This document shows positions 1-6,750 of a stretch of 9,129 nt of DNA, piece after piece; position 1 is the first letter of the stretch, and every line of letters starts with the position of its first letter. Where the stretch lies: assembly GCA_910588435.1 (NCBI GenBank), contig CAJUPL010000052.1:1-9129 (forward strand). Direction: 5' to 3'. This DNA is from an uncultured Eggerthellaceae bacterium (lineage in GTDB: Bacteria > Actinomycetota > Coriobacteriia > Coriobacteriales > Eggerthellaceae). A program made the translations under genes and the position numbers. The notes under the pieces are model-generated. The model saw only the letters and a list, made by a program, of their open reading frames with translations, was not told the DNA's origin and ran no database searches.

Positions 1-89
1 CGACCGCCAGCCTGAGGCCTAGCGAGGGTGCCAGCCATCGCGGGCGAGCAGGAAGAGGGCTGGAGCCGGATATGACCAGATTGGTGATC
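1..89. other. Non-coding left edge, no gene recognised
   Basis: No convincing coding region is visible; the open frames that cross this stretch run on into hairpin repeats and have low-complexity, Cys/Ala/His-rich translations. A CCAGCC (31-36) / GGCTGG (58-63) inverted pair is present, and AGAT/ATCT arms lie just before the first multi-hairpin repeat. This may be the tail of a further repeat copy or the 3' flank of a gene outside the window. Confidence 0.4.
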
Positions 90-198
90 TGCGCCAGGCT
101 AGGTAACCTGACCAGTTGATGGGTGCCGGGTGTTCTTGCCCTGTCGGGCAAGTTACGCATTGCTGGCGCAATGCTGCGGCTGCAATGCAGCCGCCCAC
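90..198 (+). repeat. Multi-hairpin repeat, copy A (+)
   Basis: This is a full copy of the ~110-base element. It starts with the conserved TGCGCCAGGCTAGGT (90-104) and reaches CCGGGTGTTC before the first strong hairpin. Hairpin 1 has 7-bp arms 135-141 (CTTGCCC) and 146-152 with loop TGTC. After TTA(C), hairpin 2 has arms 157-163 (GCATTGC) and 168-174 with loop TGGC. Hairpin 3 has 8-bp arms 176-183 (GCGGCTGC) and 187-194 with loop AAT. The copy ends in CCAC. The other copies have different arm sequences that remain complementary. Function is unknown; a REP/BIME-like mobile repeat or a structured RNA are the main alternatives. Confidence 0.85.
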
Positions 199-209
199 AT
201 GGGAGGAAG

Positions 210-240
210 TCAATGCTGCGCTTGCAATGCAAGCGCCCAC
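210..240 (+). repeat. Truncated multi-hairpin repeat fragment (+)
   Basis: This is the 3' part of a further copy, directly after copy A. It begins with CAATGC (the 3' arm of a type-2 hairpin) and keeps the complete hairpin 3, arms 218-225 (GCGCTTGC) and 229-236 with loop AAT, followed by CCAC. Its hairpin-3 arm matches the two minus-strand copies on the right of the window rather than its neighbour copy A, which suggests recombination between copies. Confidence 0.75.
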
Positions 241-283
241 ATTGGGGGGGGAGCCGCCCCACAGGAGATGTTTCCCTCGGAAC

Positions 284-391
284 GGGGCGCGTGAGCGCCC
301 CAAGGCCGCTACTTTGCTTGTGCTTGCACATGCAAAGTTAAAGGCCGCTCTAAAAGTGCACAGGCATGCTCTTTGCCTGTGCAGCATTTTT
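284..391 (+). repeat. Hairpin module array, unit 1
   Basis: Three perfect or near-perfect hairpins are joined by a recurring linker. Hairpin a: GGGGCGC (284-290) / GCGCCCC (295-301), loop GTGA. Linker AAGGCCGCT. Hairpin b: ACTTTGC (311-317) / GCAAAGT (332-338), continued inside by TGTGC/GCACA after a T-T mismatch. Linker AAAGGCCGCT. Hairpin c: 10-bp arms 357-366 and 374-383 followed by a T run. The same order (7-bp/4-nt hairpin, AAGGCCGCT, second hairpin, GGCYGCT linker, 10-bp hairpin plus T run) recurs at 426-617 with different arms. No protein can be supported here. Confidence 0.75.
357..391 (+). terminator. Terminator-like hairpin with T run (+)
   Basis: A perfect 10-bp stem, TGCACAGGCA (357-366) with TGCCTGTGCA (374-383), encloses the 7-base loop TGCTCTT. 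It is followed by GCA and TTTTT (387-391). In the + direction this has the form of an intrinsic terminator, though the T run starts three bases after the stem. It has a near twin at 583-617, so it may be part of a repeat rather than the terminator of one particular gene; any + strand gene it served would lie left of the window. Confidence 0.45.
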
Positions 392-425
392 GGGCAGCAA
401 GGGTGTAAGTGTTGCAGGTTGAAGA

Positions 426-617
426 GGTGGCCGGTAGGCCACCAAGGCCGCTACAGATGCATGAGCGATAAGCGAATGCAGCTGTAGCGGCCGTAATAAA
501 AGGAGCGGGCACAGCGTGCCCGCGACGCCGGATTGAGACAGCAAGGCTGCAGGAGCATCAGGTTCAAAGGCTGCTATGAAAGTGCATGGGCGCGTTCTTC
601 GCCCATGCAGCATTTTT
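426..617 (+). repeat. Hairpin module array, unit 2
   Basis: Second unit of the left array. Hairpin a: GGTGGCC (426-432) / GGCCACC (437-443), loop GGTA. The linker AAGGCCGCT (444-452) overlaps hairpin b: GGCCGCTACAG (446-456) / CTGTAGCGGCC (482-492), a perfect 11-bp stem with an inner TGCAT/ATGCA pair. Hairpin d: GCGGGCAC (505-512) / GTGCCCGC (516-523), loop AGC; this one is absent from unit 1. After AAAGGCTGCT comes hairpin c: 10-bp arms 583-592 and 600-609, then a T run. Between 524 and 566 no structure is apparent. Confidence 0.75.
583..617 (+). terminator. Terminator-like hairpin at yhgE 3' side
   Basis: A perfect 10-bp stem, TGCATGGGCG (583-592) with CGCCCATGCA (600-609), encloses loop CGTTCTT. 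GCA and TTTTT (613-617) follow. The T run lies on the + strand, so the terminator polarity faces the minus-strand operon whose stop codon is at 638-640. Read on the minus strand the stem is followed only by CTTTCAT, a weak U tract, so it could act on both strands but looks best as a + strand terminator. It is a covarying twin of the 357-391 hairpin. Confidence 0.45.
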
Positions 618-637
618 AGGGTAGCAGCCGCATCCTG

Positions 638-2821
638 TTATGCCATCAGCTCTGACTTATCCACTTGGGCGAGGTACCACTTCATGAGCTTCTCCAGCGG
701 CTTTCGCAAGGCAAGCCCGAGCAAGAGCGCGGGGATGCAGAACGCCAGAAGGCCCACTATCTGCTGCCAGAAGACCATGCCGTAAGTGCCCATCATGGCC
801 TCGCGCATGGCACCAACAGCATAGGTTGCCGGCAGGTATGGGCTCAAGGCCTGCACGAATCCGGGCAGGATCTGCAGCGGGAACGAGCCGCCGCAACCGG
901 TCACCTGGATGATCAACATTAGCACAGCGATGGCCTTCCCCAAGTTCGCGAAAGAGACCACAAGCGAATAGATGATCAGGGTGAACACGAACCCTGCAAC
1001 CCAGAAGGCTAGCAGATAGAGCCAAGGCTCTGCCACCTGCACCTGCAAGAATAGCATGTTGCCCATACTGGTCAGAGTGGTCTGGCAAAGCGATATGAAC
1101 GCCATGATGCCGAAATGCCCGAAGAAGACCTGGCGAGGCTTGGCGTGAGGAGCCACGCGCATGACCACGCGGCTTGGAGCGGGCTTCATCACCACCAAGA
1201 TCAGCAGAGAGCCAATGAACAGCGCAAGCGTTGAGTAGAGCGGCGCCATCTGCGATCCGAAGTTCTCGGCGGGATAGACTGGCACACGGCTGATGGCAAC
1301 AGGAGCTGCCAACGCCTTGGCGAATACTGATACATCGGAGGACAGGATGTTCTGCACAGCATCCGAGTCTCCGGCGGCAACCGCTTGACGCAACCTATCA
1401 GCAACGTCTGAGATGCCATCCGCCGCTGCGTCCAAGTCAGCTGATGTCTCAGAGATCTTGGCTGATGCGCCCTCAAGCGCATCCACAGCAGCATCGGCGC
1501 CGCCGCTGATGCCGGATGCAACGCCTGCCAAAGACCCCACAGATGATCTCACGTTGGAAGCCAAGGTGGATGCCTGATCAGCAAGCTGATCCAAGCCCGC
1601 TGCCATATCATCGAAGGACGCGCTTGCTTGGTCCATGGAATCAGACGCCTGCGCAAGCAGATCCTTCACCTCTTGGCGCTCTTGATCCACGTTGCCCATG
1701 CCACTCTCAAGCTTGTCTGCCGCGCTCTGCATGGAAGACGCAGCAGCGGAAAGCGCGCTTGACTGCGTGCGAAGGAGCTCCGCTGCCTGGCGAACGGCCT
1801 GCTCGTACTGGGGTCCTGCGGCAGGAGCCAGCGCATCCAGCCTGTCAGCCAGAGAGCCGTATGCAGATGCCCTGCTGGAGAGGGTGCTTGCGGTCTGGCG
1901 CATCTGGGCCGCTGCTTGAGTTGCGCTCTGCGATGCTTGGTCGAACGCCTCGTCTGCCGCATCCCCAACCTGCGCGAAGTCCCCGGACCCCGCGGAGAGA
2001 GCCTCTCGCAAGGCCTGCACGGTGTTCTTCATGCTAGCCACCAGATCAGGCACAGATCCAGCGGTACCAGACGCCGCGCCCTTGAGCGCATCCACCTGCG
2101 CACCGGCTTCAGATGAGGCTTGCTTGGCAGCTTGGATTATGACGGCAGAGTCATCGGCCAATGACCCATACATCCTCAAGATCTCCGACACATCACGAAC
2201 GGATGCGGCGGCAGAGCCCATGTGATCAGCCAGCTGCATGATGGCACCCTGCGCGTCCGACTCATCAAGGTAGTTGGAGAATGACTCGGCCAAAGAGAGC
2301 GCCACTTCAGACAGCGTGGTGGCGAAGACCTGATTCACCTCATAAGAGACCGTGTCAGCGCCCCGGTCCGTGATCTTCGGCGCGATGGCATTCGCCTTCT
2401 GATTGCTGTAATAGATGATGTCGGCGTTGTTGGACGTGTCCGAATAGAACGTCAGCATGTCGCGGCTGAATTCCTTAGGGATCACCACGGCCGCGTAGTA
2501 TCGCCCGCTCCGGGCACCATCCAGTGCGTCATCTTCGGTGGTGAACACCCAGTCTATCTGCGAATTCGCGCGTAGCTCCCCCACCACCTGGTCCCCGATG
2601 TTCACGCGGATGGGCACAAGATCTGACTGGTAGCCCTCATCCGTGTTCGCAACGGCTACGGTGAGGTTGCCGGTGTTGTCGAACACGTTCCAGCACGCGA
2701 TGATGTTGTACCACGCGAAGATGGACGGCATGGCAATGAGCCCGATGGCGATGACAACAGACACCACGTTCGAGAACATGCGGCGCAGCTCTTCCTTGAA
2801 GATGGCGAAGGCGTTATGCAT
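638..2821 (-). CDS. YhgE/Pip-type membrane protein (downstream paralog)
   Basis: Integral membrane protein of the YhgE/Pip family, related to phage-infection protein Pip and, more distantly, EsaA/YueB of type VII secretion; its role here is unknown. The 727-residue form has one N-terminal membrane segment (about 17-40) with the family-typical PSIFAWYN and NTGNL, then an extracytoplasmic domain containing YYAAVVIP and IAPKITD. An Ala/Ser/Asp-rich helical, probably coiled-coil region spans about 180-490. Five C-terminal membrane segments follow (about 525-545, 566-590, 599-619, 627-643, 684-705), resembling an ABC-2 permease core, with MAPLY and YAVGAMREAMMG. The ATG at 2821 is preferred: GGGTGATC upstream matches the 16S 3' end at good spacing. 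A GTG at 2830 would add three residues. The gene overlaps the upstream paralog by 8 bases, implying coupled translation. Stop is TAA. Confidence 0.9.
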   Translation of the reverse strand: MHNAFAIFKEELRRMFSNVVSVVIAIGLIAMPSIFAWYNIIACWNVFDNTGNLTVAVANTDEGYQSDLVPIRVNIGDQVVGELRANSQIDWVFTTEDDALDGARSGRYYAAVVIPKEFSRDMLTFYSDTSNNADIIYYSNQKANAIAPKITDRGADTVSYEVNQVFATTLSEVALSLAESFSNYLDESDAQGAIMQLADHMGSAAASVRDVSEILRMYGSLADDSAVIIQAAKQASSEAGAQVDALKGAASGTAGSVPDLVASMKNTVQALREALSAGSGDFAQVGDAADEAFDQASQSATQAAAQMRQTASTLSSRASAYGSLADRLDALAPAAGPQYEQAVRQAAELLRTQSSALSAAASSMQSAADKLESGMGNVDQERQEVKDLLAQASDSMDQASASFDDMAAGLDQLADQASTLASNVRSSVGSLAGVASGISGGADAAVDALEGASAKISETSADLDAAADGISDVADRLRQAVAAGDSDAVQNILSSDVSVFAKALAAPVAISRVPVYPAENFGSQMAPLYSTLALFIGSLLILVVMKPAPSRVVMRVAPHAKPRQVFFGHFGIMAFISLCQTTLTSMGNMLFLQVQVAEPWLYLLAFWVAGFVFTLIIYSLVVSFANLGKAIAVLMLIIQVTGCGGSFPLQILPGFVQALSPYLPATYAVGAMREAMMGTYGMVFWQQIVGLLAFCIPALLLGLALRKPLEKLMKWYLAQVDKSELMA

Positions 2822-5453
2822 GACGATCACCCTGCCTGCGATCTGGCTCCTCTGCAGGAAGAGCGGGATCCTTCGCTTCGCTCAGGATGACAGAGGATCC
2901 AGACGCTTGATCGTTCACCTTGCCGCGAGCAGCGAACAGGTCATACAGCCCTTCATCCGTCATATCATCCAGCTTGAGCTGACGGTTGATGGAAGCGCGC
3001 ATGCTCTCCACCACCACCAGGAACAAGATCAGAACAAGGAGCCACACAAGCCAGAACGTGAGCACCCAGACCTTCTCAGACGGGGTGAGTGCGAACACCA
3101 CAGACACCGCTATGGGGATGCAGATGCCTGCGATCACCGCCCCGCGGATCAGGCGCGGATACAGCTTGGAGAACCGCTGGTAGCGGCGCATGATGGCGCT
3201 CTTGTATTCGTCGCGATCATACAGCGCGCGCAGGATCTGTGAGATCCGGTAGGGCCGTGCCGGCGCTTCGGCACGCTCTCCGTTGTAGATGCCGCTCTTG
3301 CGGATCTGAGTGGCCACCATGCGGTTCACGTTCGACATATACGGGCGCACGCCAAGTCCAAGCGCCATGAACAGGCAGAAGAAGAGCGCAAGCACCGCCA
3401 GATCCGTTGCGTATTGGGACCCGTAGAAGCCGCAGATGGATTCGCGCATGGCGGAAATGCCATACGTGAACGGGAACAGCGGGTAGATGGCTTGGAAGAA
3501 ACCAGACGTCATCTCCACCGGATAGAGCCCCGTGGCGCCCGGGATCTGCGCGAACACCAACACGATGCAGATGCCCTTGCCGATATGCTGAAGCGTGACG
3601 GAGAGCGCATAGATGATGGAGAGGTAAGCCAGGCTAGCCACCACTGCAGCGGCGAAGAGCGCAGGCGCGTTCACGGCTTGCACCCCAAGCGCAAGCACGC
3701 CCGCGCAGCAGATGACGGCTTGTGCGCACGCTATCAAGGCGAACAGCAGGAACCTCCCGATATAGGCTTGGGTTAGCGTGAGGCCTGGCACGCCAGCGGA
3801 GTCAACCTCTTGGCGCATGATGACCAAGAGCATGAACGCACCTATCCAGAACGTCAGGTTCATGAACAACGGCGCCATGGCAGACCCGTAAGCGTTCAGC
3901 GGATACAGCTCCTCGGTCACAACCTTGGTTGGAGCGCCCATGAACTTGGAGATGGCGTCCGCATCAAGCCCGTCTATGCCAAGAGCATCCGCCAGGCCTT
4001 GAGAGCCATCAGCTGCAAGGATGTCAGTGCGAAGGACATCCATCTCACCTTCTAGCCGCTCTAGCATCCCATCAGTTGCCGTTGTTGCCTGGACGGCCGT
4101 GCCAAGCGCTGCATCCAGCTGCGTGACAATGGATGCTGCTTGATCTGCCACAACCTTCGTGCCAAGCACCGCAGCTGAGAGCGAAGAGGATGCAGCTGAC
4201 ACATCAGAGGCGGCCTTCATGGCCGAGGGGATCAAGCTGCCAGTGAGCTGCCCCCAGACGCCCTGCGCAGACCCAGTGGCGCTCTGCACGGCAGAATCCA
4301 TCTTGTCAGTTGCGTTCGCAATGGATGCTGCGGAGTCAGACACGCTCTGGCTCAGAGCTTCAGCGCCAGTGATGGCAGCTTGCAAGTCTGCTGCCTGGGC
4401 GTCAAGCGCGTCTGCCGCGTCCAGAAGCCCCTGCTTCGTCGGATCAGAGTCAGGCATCTGCGCTGCAGAATCCCGCAGGCTCTGAGTGAGCGCTGATGAC
4501 TGCGCAAGCAACGCCCTTGCCTCCGCAGCTGATGCGCTGATCGACGCGTTCGCAGCCTGCAGGTCAGCTGCGGCCTGCCCCGCGCCCGCGTTCGCCTTGG
4601 CTGCTGCTTGGCTAACGGCCAGAAGGGACGCGCTCACAGCGGGCGTTGCCGTCTCAGAGAAGGTGGATAGCTGCTCTTGCAGGCTCGTTGCCAAGCTAGA
4701 GATGGTGCCAAGCGCCTCGGACGCCTGATCAGCCTGCGTTCTAGCGCTAGCAAGCGCATCTTGCACTTGCGCAAGCCCCGCTTGGGCGGCGGATGCCTGC
4801 TCAGCGGAAGCGGCCAATGCAGACCGGCCTTCCTGGATGCTGACACACGCGCTCTCTATCTTGGCTGCTGCATCAGATTGCGCGCTCAAGGCATTCTCCT
4901 TGGCGGCATCGGCTGCCTCATCCACGCCCTTCACGATGGCATCAGAAACAGTGGCCACGAACGTTGAGTTCACCGTCTCATCAAGCGTGGTGGCGCCAGC
5001 GTCTGTGATCTTCGGCGCCACCGGGCCTGCCTTCTCGTTCACGTAGTAGAGGATCTCAGGCTGCTCATACACGCCGTCGGTCAGCGCCAGCAAGCGCTCT
5101 GTGAAGTCCTCTGGGATGACGAACGTGGCATACACCTGACCGGACTGGATCAGCATCATGGACTCATCGAAGGAGGTGAACTGCCAGTCAAGCTGGGTGT
5201 TCTTCCTGAGCTCACGTACGATCATCTCGCCCACATCCAGCTTGCCGGTGAGCTCAGTGGAGCCGCCCTTGTCTTGGTCCACCACGCAGACCTTGAGGTT
5301 GCCGGTGTTCTCATACGGATCCCAGAACCCCAGCACGTTGTACCAGGTATACACAGACGGAAGGATGGCCAGCACAAGGACCACCACTAGCGCTGCCGGC
5401 GCTCTCAGCAGGCGAATGAGGTCACGTTTGAATACGAGAAGGGAGTTTCGCAT
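2814..5453 (-). CDS. YhgE/Pip-type membrane protein (upstream, extended paralog)
   Basis: First gene of the minus-strand pair, 879 residues. An N-terminal membrane segment (about 19-40, with PSVYTWYN) leads into an outer domain with NTGNL, YATFVIPEDF and VAPKITD, all aligning with the downstream paralog. A very long Ala/Ser/Gln-rich helical stalk spans about 167-480. Membrane segments follow near 525-546, 562-589, 598-622, 627-645 and 682-703, with YGSAMAPLF and FTYGISAMRES. Unlike its partner it continues about 175 residues: a basic linker, two more membrane segments (about 770-790 and 795-816) and a charged tail. The last residues, from SSVILSEAKDP (853-863), are the translation of a widespread dispersed DNA repeat. 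The ATG at 5453 is chosen because its MRNSLLVFKRDL matches the paralog's MHNAFAIFKEEL and AAGGA lies 11 bases upstream; an in-frame GTG at 5507 (897 residues) lacks a binding site. The two proteins probably work together, as a heteromer or as parallel envelope components; that is inference. Confidence 0.9.
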   Translation of the reverse strand: MRNSLLVFKRDLIRLLRAPAALVVVLVLAILPSVYTWYNVLGFWDPYENTGNLKVCVVDQDKGGSTELTGKLDVGEMIVRELRKNTQLDWQFTSFDESMMLIQSGQVYATFVIPEDFTERLLALTDGVYEQPEILYYVNEKAGPVAPKITDAGATTLDETVNSTFVATVSDAIVKGVDEAADAAKENALSAQSDAAAKIESACVSIQEGRSALAASAEQASAAQAGLAQVQDALASARTQADQASEALGTISSLATSLQEQLSTFSETATPAVSASLLAVSQAAAKANAGAGQAAADLQAANASISASAAEARALLAQSSALTQSLRDSAAQMPDSDPTKQGLLDAADALDAQAADLQAAITGAEALSQSVSDSAASIANATDKMDSAVQSATGSAQGVWGQLTGSLIPSAMKAASDVSAASSSLSAAVLGTKVVADQAASIVTQLDAALGTAVQATTATDGMLERLEGEMDVLRTDILAADGSQGLADALGIDGLDADAISKFMGAPTKVVTEELYPLNAYGSAMAPLFMNLTFWIGAFMLLVIMRQEVDSAGVPGLTLTQAYIGRFLLFALIACAQAVICCAGVLALGVQAVNAPALFAAAVVASLAYLSIIYALSVTLQHIGKGICIVLVFAQIPGATGLYPVEMTSGFFQAIYPLFPFTYGISAMRESICGFYGSQYATDLAVLALFFCLFMALGLGVRPYMSNVNRMVATQIRKSGIYNGERAEAPARPYRISQILRALYDRDEYKSAIMRRYQRFSKLYPRLIRGAVIAGICIPIAVSVVFALTPSEKVWVLTFWLVWLLVLILFLVVVESMRASINRQLKLDDMTDEGLYDLFAARGKVNDQASGSSVILSEAKDPALPAEEPDRRQGDRHA
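2822..2832 (-). promoter_or_regulatory. Ribosome binding site deciding the downstream yhgE start
   Basis: On the minus strand GGGTGATC (2832-2825) precedes the ATG at 2821. GGTGATC matches the part of the anti-Shine-Dalgarno complement following GGAG, and the register places the pairing at normal distance from the ATG. The site overlaps the alternative GTG at 2830, which has only a GAGGAG about 16 bases upstream, too far away for efficient use. Confidence 0.55.
2865..2900 (-). repeat. Dispersed SEAKDP/FAQDD repeat inside coding sequence
   Basis: On the minus strand this reads GTCATCCTGAGCGAAGCGAA followed by GGATCC, a repeat found in intergenic regions of many unrelated bacteria. It is best known through its chance translations VILSEAKDP and, on the other strand, LRFAQDDR; both can be read here. 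GGATCC occurs at both edges (2866-2871 and 2895-2900). It sits within the last 30 codons of the upstream yhgE paralog and supplies its C-terminal tail, 44 or more bases before the start of the next gene. Confidence 0.75.
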
Positions 5454-5525
5454 CCTGCCAGCTGTCCTTGAGATCCTTTCGGTATCGCTTTCGCAAAGCT
5501 CGGCCACATGAGCTTCGAAAGGGAT

Positions 5526-5531
5526 ATTCTA
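5526..5531 (-). promoter_or_regulatory. Candidate -10 box for the yhgE operon
   Basis: On the minus strand TAGAAT (5531-5526) resembles a sigma-70 -10 element and would give a leader of about 65 bases before the ATG at 5453. The -35 position holds only CATCAA or a close variant, so the promoter would be weak or activator-dependent. Transcription starting here would leave the alternative GTG at 5507 only about 10 bases into the message, which also favours 5453. Confidence 0.4.
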
Positions 5532-5557
5532 CTCAACTTGACAGCTGCTTGATGATG

Positions 5558-5580
5558 GTTGGCAACTGACGGTTGACAAC
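5558..5580. promoter_or_regulatory. Tandem GTTGNCAAC palindromes, candidate operator
   Basis: Two 9-base palindromes, GTTGGCAAC (5558-5566) and GTTGACAAC (5572-5580), have centres 14 bases apart in the gap between the divergent yhgE operon and corA. Symmetric paired sites in a divergent promoter region suit a dimeric repressor or activator. No regulator gene is in the window to pair with it. A TTGACA lies at 5573-5578 within the second site and another at 5538-5543, but neither has a convincing -10 box at the right distance for corA. Confidence 0.45.
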
Positions 5581-5619
5581 CCTACGTCAGCAGATGCGCG
5601 CTTTCGGAGGTGGAGCCAG

Positions 5620-6582
5620 ATGGCAGAGTGCTACATACTAGAGAATCACGGCTTGAGGACTACCAGCAAGCATATGTCCAGCTTGGTGAAGGTGGATCCT
5701 GACAAGGCTCAGAACAGCTCGCTTCCGGTGGTGGCCGTGCTGGATGGCGCGGAGTTCGAAGGTCTTGGCCTAGAAGACCCCAACGCGCATGAGTCCTTGA
5801 CTGAGCTTGCCTCCTCAGAGAGCACCTACGTTGACATCTACCCTGAGTACATCGTGGGGTCATTGGCGGTGCCGTCTAAGACGGATTTCGTGGCCGAGCC
5901 GTCGCTGTTCGCCTTCTATCTGGACGATCACATGCTGATATTCGTGGACGAGGGCAACACCGCGCACAATGTGCTCAAGCGCGTGATAGACATCGGGGTC
6001 CTGTCTGAGACCACCCCCGCGCACTGCCTCTACGTCTTCTTCAAGGAGCTGCTTGTGAATGATCTGGCATTCCTTGGGGACTTCGAGGACAAGATGGAGA
6101 CCATAGAAGAGCGCATGATGGGCACAGGACCCACGGCGAACGTGCACTCGAATGTGATCATGTCCTACAGAAGGCAGTCAATGCGCTTCGGCGTGTACTA
6201 CCAGGAGATGGCAACCATGGCCGGCATCTTGGGCGATGACGAGAATGAGCTCATGAGCCAGACGGACGCGCACGCGTTCGACCACATAGAAGCCCTGGCA
6301 GACAGGCTTGCCACCCGCTCCAGCACGTTGAAGGAATACAGCCTGCAGCTGCATGAGCTGCAACAGACCCAGATAGACCTCAAGCAGAACTCCATCATGC
6401 AGATCTTCACCATCGTGACGGTCCTGTTCGCACCGCTCACGTTGGTGACAGGGTGGTTCGGCATGAATCTGCAGACGCTCCCCGGTCTTGACTTCCCAGC
6501 CATGTGGGCCTGCCTCGTTGGCGGGGCGCTCCTTTGCACAGGCCTGCTCTTGGCCTTCTTCCGCTGGAAGAAATGGCTGTAA
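5620..6582 (+). CDS. corA: CorA-family divalent cation transporter
   Basis: Inner-membrane channel for Mg2+ or a related divalent cation, working as a homopentamer in characterised CorA proteins. The 320 residues fit the family length. The cytoplasmic N-terminal part (1-250) ends in a long charged helix rich in Gln and Leu (about 225-260), corresponding to the stalk helix. Two membrane segments follow (about 261-280 and 296-315). The signature GMN is at 281-283 in GWFGMNLQTLPG, between them; the acidic MPEL-type loop seen in Salmonella-type CorA is not apparent, the loop being LQTLPGLDFP. A basic FFRWKKWL closes the protein. GGAGG (5606-5610) lies 9 bases before the ATG. Divergent from the yhgE operon. 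The metal specificity (Mg, Co, Ni or Zn efflux) cannot be read from the sequence, so the symbol denotes the family. Confidence 0.9.
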   Translation: MAECYILENHGLRTTSKHMSSLVKVDPDKAQNSSLPVVAVLDGAEFEGLGLEDPNAHESLTELASSESTYVDIYPEYIVGSLAVPSKTDFVAEPSLFAFYLDDHMLIFVDEGNTAHNVLKRVIDIGVLSETTPAHCLYVFFKELLVNDLAFLGDFEDKMETIEERMMGTGPTANVHSNVIMSYRRQSMRFGVYYQEMATMAGILGDDENELMSQTDAHAFDHIEALADRLATRSSTLKEYSLQLHELQQTQIDLKQNSIMQIFTIVTVLFAPLTLVTGWFGMNLQTLPGLDFPAMWACLVGGALLCTGLLLAFFRWKKWL

Positions 6583-6676
6583 GGAGGCGCTGATAACGGG
6601 ATGGTCAGCTGCGCCACTGGCGTCTCTGCGCAAAAAGAGCTCTTCGTATCCTCTTAAGGGGACAGATAATCTTCTT

Positions 6677-6721
6677 TTATAGCTTATATATAAGTAAAAA
6701 ACCTCGTATATTAGCTATAAT
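6677..6721 (+). promoter_or_regulatory. AT-rich promoter of the hybrid kinase gene
   Basis: A perfect TATAAT (6716-6721) lies 30 bases before the ATG at 6751 in an AT-rich island that contrasts with the surrounding DNA. No good -35 hexamer is seen 16-18 bases upstream (AGTAAA or similar). Two symmetric features may compensate: a 12-base palindrome CTTATATATAAG (6683-6694), and an inverted pair TTATAGCT (6677-6684) / AGCTATAA (6713-6720) that overlaps the -10 box. This arrangement suits an operator for a dimeric regulator. Confidence 0.55.
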
Positions 6722-6740
6722 CGAAGCGAAGTCAAGCCTT

Positions 6741-6746
6741 GAGAGG
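6741..6746 (+). promoter_or_regulatory. Ribosome binding site of the hybrid kinase gene
   Basis: GAGAGG lies four bases before the ATG at 6751. The spacing is slightly short, but an in-frame TTG at 6739 has no purine-rich site at proper distance, so the ATG is favoured. Confidence 0.5.
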
Positions 6747-6750
6747 CATC

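Noticed and set aside
19..613. Several overlapping open frames in the left repeat region
   Set aside because: They run through hairpin arms, have Cys/Ala/His-rich low-complexity translations and no ribosome binding sites; similar peptides recur wherever the repeats occur.
1516..2037. Long + strand frames antisense to the alanine-rich stalk regions
   Set aside because: They are expected by-products of GC-rich, stop-poor Ala/Ser/Gln coding; the minus-strand frames contain the conserved family motifs.
2643..3242. A 199-codon + strand frame containing LRFAQDDRG
   Set aside because: It is antisense to the yhgE genes; the only familiar string is the chance translation of the dispersed repeat.
638..5453. 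Type VII secretion locus based on EsaA/YueB similarity
   Set aside because: No WXG100 proteins, EssC-type ATPase or EsaB/EssA-like genes are present; the YhgE/Pip family is broader than secretion.
5454..5507. GTG at 5507 as the start of the upstream yhgE paralog
   Set aside because: It has no ribosome binding site, lies about ten bases from the likely transcription start, and the extra 18 residues have no counterpart in the paralog.
6601..6642. Short 13-codon frame between corA and the kinase gene
   Set aside because: The nearest GGAGG is about 16 bases away, the peptide is unremarkable, and it precedes the kinase promoter.
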